Source: Marinobacter sp. (GTDB taxonomy: Bacteria > Pseudomonadota > Gammaproteobacteria > Pseudomonadales > Oleiphilaceae). Taken from it: DNA of 64,000 nucleotides. Every line of letters starts with the position of its first letter. Position 1 is the first letter of the stretch. The notes below the pieces were generated by a model. The model saw only the letters and a program-made list of their open reading frames with translations, was not told the origin of the DNA and made no database searches. The DNA is taken from contig JASBRL010000007.1 in assembly GCA_030149475.1 (NCBI GenBank), positions 1 to 64,000 of the forward strand, read 5' to 3'. A program made the translations under genes and the position numbers. Shown here piece by piece: positions 57,022 to 64,000 of the stretch.

Positions 57022-58296
57022 TCATTCGCTCCTGGCCGCTTCCCGCCAGATCATTTTTACCTCATCCGCAATCAGGCGCAGCCCGGCCGCTACCCGGTCG
57101 TCATCCTGGGAATAGGTCACCCGCAGACACTCATGGCGATGACGCCAGCCATCCTCGGGCAGGCCCGGGAAGAAATAATGCCCCGACACAACCAGCACAC
57201 CCCGGGCCTTCAGCCGCTGGTAGAGTTCGAGACTGGTTACCGGCAGGTCGGGGAACCAGAGCCAGAGGAACATTGCTCCTTCGGGCTTGTGTATGTACCA
57301 GTGGCAATCCTCACCCATGGCGTCGCTAAAAACCGCCACCGCCCGCTGCATTTTCTCCCGATAGAACGGACACACCACATCCCGGCTCAGGGACAGTATT
57401 TCACCGCTACGAACCAGCGGATCGGCCAGCATGGCGCCGAAGCTGCCCGTCGCCAGATTCATGATCGCGTTGATCCCTGACAATGCCTTGATCACCGGCT
57501 CTGCGGCGATAACAATTCCCGTTCTTGCCGCCGGCATACCCAGCTTCGACAGACTGAGACAAAGCACGATCTGTTCATTCCAGTGCGGCGCCGCATCTAC
57601 AAAAAGCAGACTCGGGAACGGCGTGCCGTAGGCACCATCGACAATCAGCGGGATATCATGAGCCCGGGCCAGGGTCTCCAGCCGGGCGAGCTCGTCGTCG
57701 GTGATGACGTTGCCGGTAGGATTGGTGGGACGGGAAACACAGATGGCACCGGTTTCGCCGGTCACCTCCAGAGCATCAAAATCAACCCGATACTTGAACT
57801 CATGCTGGTCGGTGAAGGAAATTTCGGGGCGTACCGCCTTGAACAGCCCGTCGCTGATGCCGGCATCCGCATAACCGATGTATTCCGGCGCCAGGGGCAG
57901 AAGCACATGCTTGTGGCCGCCCCGCCCATAGTCACCGGCAAACATGTTGAACAGCATAAAAAAGGCCGCCTGGCTGCCATTGGTCAATGCAATATTGGCA
58001 GGCGTCAGCCCCCAGTGGTATTCGCGGTTCAACAAATCGGTCAGCGACTGTATGAACTGTTTCTCACCCTGCGGGGGATCGTAAATGCCGATGAGCCGGC
58101 GAGCCGATTCGGCGTCTGCACTGAGATCCGCCAGAATGCCCTGCAAGCGGTCCTGGATAGCGGGAATATGACCGGGATTTCCGCCGCCCATCATGATCAT
58201 GTCATCGCCGGACGACAGCGCGTTGCCAAGATCGTCCATCAATGAGGTGATGCCGGCATCGGCGGTAAATTTCTGACCAAAGGCTGAGAGTTTCAT
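57022..58296 (-). CDS. avtA: Valine-pyruvate aminotransferase
   Basis: 424 aa PLP enzyme. AvtA features: the N-terminal LSAFGQKFTADAGITSLMDDLG, IMMGGGNPGHIP, RPTNPTGNVITD, IVDGAYGTPFP and the PLP lysine in LCLSLSKLGMPAARTG. It interconverts valine/2-oxoisovalerate with pyruvate/alanine. Full-length and convergent with the DUF3108 gene across 22 bp; the DUF416 gene lies 22 bp upstream on the same strand and may share the transcript. Confidence 0.94.
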   Translation of the reverse strand: MKLSAFGQKFTADAGITSLMDDLGNALSSGDDMIMMGGGNPGHIPAIQDRLQGILADLSADAESARRLIGIYDPPQGEKQFIQSLTDLLNREYHWGLTPANIALTNGSQAAFFMLFNMFAGDYGRGGHKHVLLPLAPEYIGYADAGISDGLFKAVRPEISFTDQHEFKYRVDFDALEVTGETGAICVSRPTNPTGNVITDDELARLETLARAHDIPLIVDGAYGTPFPSLLFVDAAPHWNEQIVLCLSLSKLGMPAARTGIVIAAEPVIKALSGINAIMNLATGSFGAMLADPLVRSGEILSLSRDVVCPFYREKMQRAVAVFSDAMGEDCHWYIHKPEGAMFLWLWFPDLPVTSLELYQRLKARGVLVVSGHYFFPGLPEDGWRHRHECLRVTYSQDDDRVAAGLRLIADEVKMIWREAARSE

Positions 58297-58318
58297 GGCG
58301 AACCCGGGTTGTCGAAGA

Positions 58319-58921
58319 TTACTGATCGTTCAGCGCAATGCCGATATTGCTCACGCCGTCATTGGCGGCCCGAGCCTTCAGCGCTTCCACAAATGTCTCG
58401 GTGGGTGTCCGCTGGCGCTTTACCGATAGCACCAGGTCGCGCTGGAACGCCTTGTCGATTTTCATCAACTCGTGCTGATCAAGCAGCGTAATCAGCTCAT
58501 CGTCACTCATGCCCTCACCCTCAGACACTTCGATGAAGGCCATGACCGTGCCTGTCGCCCACCGAGCGGCCCCGGTCGCGCGATGGCGGGTCGGATTCAA
58601 CCGGTTCAGTAAAGCCTGCTCAAACAGTCGGCAAAAATCAAATGCCGGATAGACACCGTACATGTCGTATTGGTCAACATCGGGCGACAGACTCTCAAGA
58701 CGCGCCAGCAGGGTCGGAACGGTCGCTTCCGCAGACGTTTCCTGCAACAGGCCCCAGGCCTGATCCAGCAGATTGCGCATTTTGGCACCGCCCTTCATAC
58801 CGACGGCATCGGAGAAGAGTACGTAATTGGGGAAGCTGCGTTCCGCCAGCGCCAGCAGAAAAACGCATTCGCGCCAGCCCTGCAACTGCTCAACCGCTTT
58901 GAAAAACTGATTGGCGTTCAA
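58319..58921 (-). CDS. DUF416 (YjaG) family protein
   Basis: 200 aa, helical. WRECVFLLALAERSFPNYVLFSDAVG, LLDQAWGLLQ and PDVDQYDMYGVYPAFDFCRLFEQAL match the DUF416 pattern. No known activity. It is 22 bp upstream of avtA and 65 bp downstream of dcd, all on the minus strand. Confidence 0.85.
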   Translation of the reverse strand: MNANQFFKAVEQLQGWRECVFLLALAERSFPNYVLFSDAVGMKGGAKMRNLLDQAWGLLQETSAEATVPTLLARLESLSPDVDQYDMYGVYPAFDFCRLFEQALLNRLNPTRHRATGAARWATGTVMAFIEVSEGEGMSDDELITLLDQHELMKIDKAFQRDLVLSVKRQRTPTETFVEALKARAANDGVSNIGIALNDQ

Positions 58922-58986
58922 CGCTTACTCCTCGTGTCTGTTTATTCGCACAGTAGATCAGCGAAGCACCAGAAAAGGCACCCGAA

Positions 58987-59553
58987 TCAGGTTCTGGGCA
59001 AGGTTACGCCGATCTGCCCCAGGTATTTGCCACCACGATCCTTGTAGCTGGTTTCACAAACTTCGTCAGACTCGAAGAACAGCATCTGTGCCACGCCTTC
59101 GTTGGCGTAAATCTTTGCTGGCAGGTTGGTGGTATTGGAGAACTCCAGCGTCACCTGCCCCTCCCACTCGGGTTCCAGCGGCGTTACGTTCACGATGATC
59201 CCGCAGCGGGCATAGGTGGACTTGCCCAGACAGATAGTGAGCACATTGCGGGGGATACGAAAGTATTCGACCGTGCGGGCCAACGCAAAGGAGTTGGGCG
59301 GAATAATGCAAACGTCACTGGTAATGTTGACGAAACTGTTGTCGTCAAAGTTCTTCGGGTCGACGGTGGCCGAGTGTACGTTGGTAAAAATCTTGAATTC
59401 ATTGCTGCACCGAACGTCATAGCCATAGCTGGAGGTCCCGTAGGAGATGACACGCCCGCGGGATGACTCGCGAACCTGGCCCGCCTCGAAGGGCTCGATC
59501 ATGCCGTGTCCCTCTGCCATGCGGCGAATCCACTTGTCCGATTTTATGCTCAT
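58987..59553 (-). CDS. dcd: dCTP deaminase
   Basis: 188 aa, makes dUTP from dCTP for dTMP synthesis. Homologues start [19 protein letters not shown]; the ATG at 59553 gives exactly this. Core motifs: [56 protein letters not shown], and [21 protein letters not shown]. An in-frame ATG 7 codons upstream is less likely. apbC lies upstream on the same strand. Confidence 0.97.
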   Translation of the reverse strand: MSIKSDKWIRRMAEGHGMIEPFEAGQVRESSRGRVISYGTSSYGYDVRCSNEFKIFTNVHSATVDPKNFDDNSFVNITSDVCIIPPNSFALARTVEYFRIPRNVLTICLGKSTYARCGIIVNVTPLEPEWEGQVTLEFSNTTNLPAKIYANEGVAQMLFFESDEVCETSYKDRGGKYLGQIGVTLPRT

Positions 59554-59708
59554 CTGTGCAGTCTCATTATCCATTCAAAGGGGATGTCTCTGGAGGTGCG
59601 TATCGTACTATTCCGTGCGTTGGTAAGCGAACAGGTCTTCACCAGCACGCTGTCGCCACACCTCGTGGTGCAGTCGGGCTCCGCCGGCGCGGACACCGAC
59701 CGTGCACG

Positions 59709-59726
59709 GGTCAGTCGTCACTGACC
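59709..59726 (-). terminator. Hairpin over the apbC stop codon
   Basis: GGTCAGT pairs perfectly with ACTGACC around a 4-nt loop and includes the apbC stop. No U-tract. Similar stop-straddling hairpins occur at gyrA and lysC in this window. Confidence 0.35.
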
Positions 59727-60808
59727 GAGATACTCGGAATCGGCGCCGTCAGGTTACGAGTGCGCCGGGACAGCAAGGCGCCGGTTCGCCGGGCGATATC
59801 CCGATAGCGCCGCGCCACTTCCGAGTCCGGCTCGGCGATGACCGAGGGGGTCCCGCCGTCAGTCTGTTCGCGGATGGTCAGATGCAGCGGCAACTGGCCC
59901 AACAGCACGGTGTCGTAGTCATCCGCTACCCGGGCGCCACCGCCCTCGCCAAACAGATGCTCCTCATGGCCGCAATTGCTACAGATATGCACGCTCATGT
60001 TCTCGACCACCCCCAACACGGGAATATCGACCTTGCGGAACATCTCGATGCCCTTCTGGCAATCCAGCAGGGCAATGTCCTGGGGCGTGGTGACGATCAC
60101 CGAACCGTTCACAGGCACTTTCTGCGCCATCGTCAACTGGATATCGCCGGTCCCGGGCGGCATATCGACCACCAGGTAGTCGAGATCATTCCACAGAGTC
60201 TGGCTCAGCAGCTGCTGGACCGCGCCGCTGACCATGGGGCCGCGCCATACCATCGGTGTCTTGTCTGTGGTCAGAAACGCCATGGACATGGCCTGAATGC
60301 CATGAGCAGACACCGGTATGAAATACTTGTCGTCCTTGGTTTTGGGGCGGGTGCCGCCAGGAATGCCCAGCATCATGCCCACACTGGGACCATAGATATC
60401 GGCGTCCAGGATACCAACCCGCGCCCCTTCTGCGCTCAGCGCCAACGCCAGGTTGACCGCCGTTGTGGACTTGCCCACACCGCCCTTGCCGGAGGCGACC
60501 GCAATAATGTTGCGCACCCCGGCCACCGCCGGCAGGTCTTTCTGCGCCTCATGGGCACGGATATTCTGGCTGACAGAAATATCAACCGAGGTCACACCGG
60601 GTACGTTTTCCAGGGCGTTCCCCACCAGCTCCCGGAGCGCGCCGGCGATGCCCGAGGAAGCGTAGCCCAACTCAACCGTCAGACTGACACGGCCGTTGTC
60701 TACCGTCAGGTCCTTGACGGCCTTGAGCTGGAACAGGTCCTGGTCCAGATAGGGGTCCTGATACTGACGGATGGCCTCTTCAAGGGCGGACTGGACGATC
60801 TGTGTCAT
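59711..60808 (-). CDS. apbC: Iron-sulfur cluster carrier ApbC (Mrp/NBP35 family ATPase)
   Basis: 365 aa. N-terminal DUF59-like domain (~1-95), then a P-loop with deviant Walker [36 protein letters not shown], and the C-terminal metal-binding [12 protein letters not shown] (CxxC). It carries Fe-S clusters to target proteins. The start at 60808 matches the family ([13 protein letters not shown]); the longer upstream frame overlaps the metG leader. Divergent from metG, a conserved gammaproteobacterial pairing. Confidence 0.95.
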   Translation of the reverse strand: MTQIVQSALEEAIRQYQDPYLDQDLFQLKAVKDLTVDNGRVSLTVELGYASSGIAGALRELVGNALENVPGVTSVDISVSQNIRAHEAQKDLPAVAGVRNIIAVASGKGGVGKSTTAVNLALALSAEGARVGILDADIYGPSVGMMLGIPGGTRPKTKDDKYFIPVSAHGIQAMSMAFLTTDKTPMVWRGPMVSGAVQQLLSQTLWNDLDYLVVDMPPGTGDIQLTMAQKVPVNGSVIVTTPQDIALLDCQKGIEMFRKVDIPVLGVVENMSVHICSNCGHEEHLFGEGGGARVADDYDTVLLGQLPLHLTIREQTDGGTPSVIAEPDSEVARRYRDIARRTGALLSRRTRNLTAPIPSISVSDD

Positions 60809-60945
60809 GGAGTGCCTCACCTGAGCGAAATCTGTGGCCCTGTCAATTAAATAAGGGCCTGACGGATGAAAAAACTGCGCCCGGAAGGTATCATCTGAGC
60901 CCGTTTCTGACCACAACCATTCATGATCGAGGTTCGGACATCAAC

Positions 60946-62976
60946 ATGACCCAAGCGAGCGCGTTCCCACAGCGCGATATTCTGGTTACCAGTGCTCTGC
61001 CCTACGCCAATGGCCCGGTTCACCTGGGCCATCTGCTGGAATACATTCAGACCGATATCTGGGTCCGCTATCAGAAACTGCGCGGGCACAACTGCTTTTA
61101 CGTCTGTGCGGACGATGCCCACGGTACCGCTATTATGCTACGGGCAGAACGCGAAGGCATCAGCTCCGAAGCGCTGATTGAACGAATCAAATCCGAACAC
61201 CAGCAGGATTTTGCCGGCTTCCATATCCGCTTTGACAACTATTACTCCACTCATTCGGAGGAAAACCGCTACTTTTCCGAGTATATCTACCGGCAGTTGC
61301 AGGATAACAATCATATCGCCACCCGCAAGATCACCCAGGCCTACGACCCGGAAAAGAACATGTTTCTGGCGGACCGCTTCATCAAGGGTACCTGCCCGAA
61401 GTGCAAGTCCGAAGACCAGTACGGCGATAACTGCGAAGTCTGTGGTGCGACCTACACGCCCGCGGAACTGATCAACCCGCGCTCGGCGGTGTCGGGCGCA
61501 ACACCGGTTGAAAAGGAATCCGAACACTACTTCTTCCGGTTACCGGAATTCGCCGACTTCCTCCAGAGCTGGACCCGCAGCGGCACCCTGCAGCCACAGG
61601 TCGCCAACAAACTGGCGGAATGGCTGGATGCCGGTCTTCAGGAGTGGGACATCAGCCGTGATGCGCCCTACTTCGGTTTTGAAATTCCCGATGCTCCCGG
61701 CAAATATTTCTACGTCTGGCTGGATGCACCGATCGGCTACCTGGCCAGCTTTAAAAACCTGTGCGACCGGGAAGGCATTGAATTCGAGCACTTCTGGAAG
61801 GCCGACTCGCCGGCCGAGGTGTATCACTTCATCGGCAAGGACATCATCAACTTTCACGCCCTGTTCTGGCCATCCATGCTGCACAGTGCCGGTTTCCGTA
61901 CACCAACGGCAGTCTGGGCCCACGGCTTTGTGACCGTTAACGGCAAGAAGATGTCCAAGTCCCGGGGCACGTTCATCATGGCACGGACCTACCTTGATCA
62001 TCTGAACCCGGAATATCTGCGCTACTATTTTGCAGCCAAGCTGACCGGCAGCGTTGATGACATGGATCTGAATCTGGAGGATTTCGCCCTGCGCGTGAAC
62101 TCCGACCTGGTGGGCAAAGTCGTGAATATTGCCAGTCGCAGCGCGGGTTTCATTACCAAACGGTTCAACGGCGAGCTCGGTAGCGTGACGGAAACGGCCA
62201 CGTTGCAGACGTTTGTCGACGCTGGCGAAGAGATTGCGGATTTTTATGAGAGTCGCGAATTCGGCCGTGCCATGCGTCGCATCATGGAGCTGGCCGATAT
62301 CGCCAACCAGTACGTGAACGACCAGCAACCCTGGGTCATTGCCAGACAGGAAGGCCAGGAAGCTGAATTGCAGGCCATCTGCACCAATGCCATCAACATG
62401 TTCCGGTTACTGATGACTTATCTGTCACCGGTACTGCCGGAGACTGCTTTGGCATCGGAAGCCTTCCTGGGCGCTACCCTGGACTGGAACCACCGTGACC
62501 AGCGCCTGGAAAATCACCCGATCAATCCGTTCAAACCGTTGATGAACCGGGTGGACATGAGTCAGATTGACAAGATGCTGGATGCATCCAAAGAAGAGAT
62601 GCCGGCAGCGAGTGGTGCAGCTCCTGCGGCAAATATTGAACCCATCGCTGATGAGATCAGCTTTGACGAATTTGCCAGAGTCGACCTGCGGGTTGCTGAG
62701 ATCGTCAAAGCAGAGTATGTCGAGGGCGCCGATAAACTGTTGCGCCTGACCCTGAATATCGGGGCGGGTGAGCGCAATGTGTTTGCCGGCATCCGCTCGG
62801 CCTATACGCCGGACCAGCTCAAAGGTCGTATGACCGTCATGGTGGGTAACCTCAAACCCCGGAAAATGAAGTTTGGCCTGTCCGAGGGCATGATCCTGGC
62901 GGCGGGTCCTGGCGGCAAGGACATTTTCATTCTGTCGCCGGATTCGGGCGCAACACCCGGCATGCGGGTCATGTAG
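60946..62976 (+). CDS. metG: Methionyl-tRNA synthetase
   Basis: 676 aa class I synthetase. HIGH equivalent in [18 protein letters not shown], zinc knuckle [22 protein letters not shown] in [13 protein letters not shown], anticodon-binding domain (~400-540) and a C-terminal dimerising tRNA-binding domain (~575-676, [15 protein letters not shown]). I start at 60946, since the upstream in-frame part has no family similarity. Followed by a hairpin and the rsx genes. Confidence 0.98.
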   Translation: MTQASAFPQRDILVTSALPYANGPVHLGHLLEYIQTDIWVRYQKLRGHNCFYVCADDAHGTAIMLRAEREGISSEALIERIKSEHQQDFAGFHIRFDNYYSTHSEENRYFSEYIYRQLQDNNHIATRKITQAYDPEKNMFLADRFIKGTCPKCKSEDQYGDNCEVCGATYTPAELINPRSAVSGATPVEKESEHYFFRLPEFADFLQSWTRSGTLQPQVANKLAEWLDAGLQEWDISRDAPYFGFEIPDAPGKYFYVWLDAPIGYLASFKNLCDREGIEFEHFWKADSPAEVYHFIGKDIINFHALFWPSMLHSAGFRTPTAVWAHGFVTVNGKKMSKSRGTFIMARTYLDHLNPEYLRYYFAAKLTGSVDDMDLNLEDFALRVNSDLVGKVVNIASRSAGFITKRFNGELGSVTETATLQTFVDAGEEIADFYESREFGRAMRRIMELADIANQYVNDQQPWVIARQEGQEAELQAICTNAINMFRLLMTYLSPVLPETALASEAFLGATLDWNHRDQRLENHPINPFKPLMNRVDMSQIDKMLDASKEEMPAASGAAPAANIEPIADEISFDEFARVDLRVAEIVKAEYVEGADKLLRLTLNIGAGERNVFAGIRSAYTPDQLKGRMTVMVGNLKPRKMKFGLSEGMILAAGPGGKDIFILSPDSGATPGMRVM

Positions 62977-62996
62977 CCGGATGAGGTTGCATCCGG
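62977..62996 (+). promoter_or_regulatory. Hairpin between metG and rsxA touching the rsxA ribosome-binding site
   Basis: CCGGATG and CATCCGG form a 7-bp stem directly after the metG stop; the last two G of the stem adjoin AGGA of the rsxA ribosome-binding site. It could lower rsxA translation or act as a weak terminator. Confidence 0.4.
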
Positions 62997-63009
62997 AGGA
63001 AACAGCGTC

Positions 63010-63591
63010 ATGTCTGATTATCTGCTGATTCTGGTCAGCACCATCCTGGTGAACAATTTTGTGCTGGTGCAGTTTCTCGGCCTGTGTCCATTCATGGGCG
63101 TATCCGGGAAACTGGAGACTGCCATGGGCATGTCTCTGGCCACCACCTTCGTGCTGACCCTGTCCTCCATCTGCAGCTACCTCGCCTACACCTATCTGCT
63201 GGCACCGCTGGATCTGGCCTTCCTGAAGACCATCACGTTCATTCTGGTGATCGCCGTGGTGGTCCAGTTCACTGAAATGGTGGTGCGCAAAACCAGCCCG
63301 CTACTCTACCGGGTGCTGGGCATTTTCCTGCCGTTAATCACCACCAACTGTGCGGTCCTGGGTGTTGCCCTGCTGAACCTGAACAGGAACAATAATTTCG
63401 TGGAGTCGGTACTGTATGGCCTGGGCGCTGCCGGCGGGTTTTCTCTGGTGCTGGTGCTGTTTGCCGCGATGCGTGAACGTATTGCCGTTGCCGACGTGCC
63501 TGTCGCATTTCGTGGCGCGGCCATTGGCATGGTGACCGCCGGTCTGATGGCCCTGGCATTCATGGGCTTCACCGGCCTTGTCAGCGTCTAA
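63010..63591 (+). CDS. rsxA: Electron transport complex subunit RsxA/RnfA
   Basis: 193 aa, six membrane helices. Opens [38 protein letters not shown] and keeps [17 protein letters not shown], the conserved half-channel cysteine regions of RnfA. Subunit of the Rnf/Rsx ferredoxin (or SoxR-reducing) oxidoreductase, which couples electron flow to ion transport in the inner membrane. GGAGGA lies before the ATG. First gene of the rsx operon here. Confidence 0.97.
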   Translation: MSDYLLILVSTILVNNFVLVQFLGLCPFMGVSGKLETAMGMSLATTFVLTLSSICSYLAYTYLLAPLDLAFLKTITFILVIAVVVQFTEMVVRKTSPLLYRVLGIFLPLITTNCAVLGVALLNLNRNNNFVESVLYGLGAAGGFSLVLVLFAAMRERIAVADVPVAFRGAAIGMVTAGLMALAFMGFTGLVSV

Positions 63592-63606
63592 CGGAGCAAT
63601 TGAGCG

Positions 63607-64000
63607 ATGTGGCTGAATATCCTTGCCGCCATCGGAGTCCTTCTGGCTCTGGCCGTTGTTTTTGGGGCGATCCTCGGCTTCGCCGCCGAGCGCTTTCGGG
63701 TCGAAGGCAACCCGGTCGTTGATCAGATTGATTCACTGCTGCCGCAGACCCAGTGCGGCCAATGCGGCTTTCCCGGTTGCCGCCCCTATGCCGAGTCGAT
63801 TGCCGCCGGGGACGCCATCAACCGCTGTCCGCCGGGCGGCGAAGCCACCATCAAGGCCCTTGCCGACCTGCTGGACGTCGAGCCGCAGCCCCTGGATGCC
63901 GAGCACGGCGTCGAGCAGGCCCAGCGGGTCGCGGTGATCCGTGAGGACGAGTGCATCGGGTGCACCAAGTGCATCCAGGCCTGCCCGGTTGACGCCATTC
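63607..64000 (+). CDS. rsxB: Electron transport complex subunit RsxB/RnfB (partial, runs off right edge)
   Basis: 131 complete codons are visible. Hand translation from the ATG at 63607: an N-terminal membrane anchor ([19 protein letters not shown], ~4-26), then the 4Fe-4S domain with the cysteine motif [16 protein letters not shown] and NRCPPGG (~50-80), and the first ferredoxin-type cluster [16 protein letters not shown] near the window end. 15 bp after rsxA. The remaining C-terminal part lies outside the window. Confidence 0.96.
   Translation, partial: MWLNILAAIGVLLALAVVFGAILGFAAERFRVEGNPVVDQIDSLLPQTQCGQCGFPGCRPYAESIAAGDAINRCPPGGEATIKALADLLDVEPQPLDAEHGVEQAQRVAVIREDECIGCTKCIQACPVDAI

Overview
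This 64 kb window looks like a chromosomal core segment of a marine-type gammaproteobacterium in the Pseudomonadales/Oceanospirillales sphere (Marinobacter-like; the genus cannot be fixed from sequence alone). GC is high and fairly even, gene density is high, and several blocks keep pseudomonad gene order: hisC-pheA-serC-gyrA below a fused tyrA-aroA, MCP-ampE-ampD-DUF1631/nadC, and pepA divergent from lptFG. A sodium-pumping oxaloacetate decarboxylase (oadGAB) and the start of an Rnf/Rsx complex suggest sodium-linked energetics. No phage, transposase, CRISPR array or large island is visible.

Layout. 1-7173 (minus): aromatic amino acid, histidine and serine genes plus gyrA. 7568-12417: purU, a gamma-glutamyltransferase (plus), an MFS transporter, a YrhK-like protein and a pterin dehydratase. 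12510-17862 (plus): an SOS mutasome operon imuA-imuB-dnaE2 behind a near-perfect LexA box. 17895-21314 (minus): oadGAB. 21503-23517: dbpA and a DUF2058 protein. 23518-25262: the only clearly accessory patch, with a vapBC-type toxin-antitoxin pair between inverted repeat copies, then two exact-period 179-bp repeats carrying the 3' end of tRNA-Arg, then tRNA-Arg(ACG) and tRNA-Ser(GCT). 25522-29980 (minus): csrA, lysC, alaS. 30233-39780: an RDD protein, lptG/lptF, and pepA-holC-valS-panE-PduO-type adenosyltransferase. 39787-50122: chemoreceptor, ampE, ampD and DUF1631 (minus), nadC and a membrane GGDEF-EAL protein (plus). 50262-54157 (minus): YqcC-like, orphan ParA, hda, a CDP-alcohol phosphatidyltransferase and DUF2066. 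54349-56999 (plus): purM-purN and a DUF3108 protein. 57022-60808 (minus): avtA, DUF416, dcd, apbC. 60946-64000 (plus): metG, rsxA and a partial rsxB.

How the genes fit together. The first block feeds Phe, Tyr, His and Ser synthesis from chorismate, histidinol phosphate and phosphohydroxypyruvate. purU, purM and purN connect one-carbon metabolism with purine synthesis. imuAB/dnaE2 is a damage-inducible translesion module. AmpD and AmpE concern peptidoglycan recycling, and LptF/LptG lipopolysaccharide export. Hda and HolC belong to replication control and the replicase.

The strongest points for a second look are the tRNA-Arg-linked 179-bp repeats, which have the architecture of the E. coli tyrT/rtT locus, and the adjacent vapBC cassette bordered by the same repeat material. 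Others are the degenerate EAL half of the GGDEF-EAL protein and several palindromic leaders (oadG, lysC, vapB). I found no clearly new multi-gene system; most of the window is conserved housekeeping DNA.
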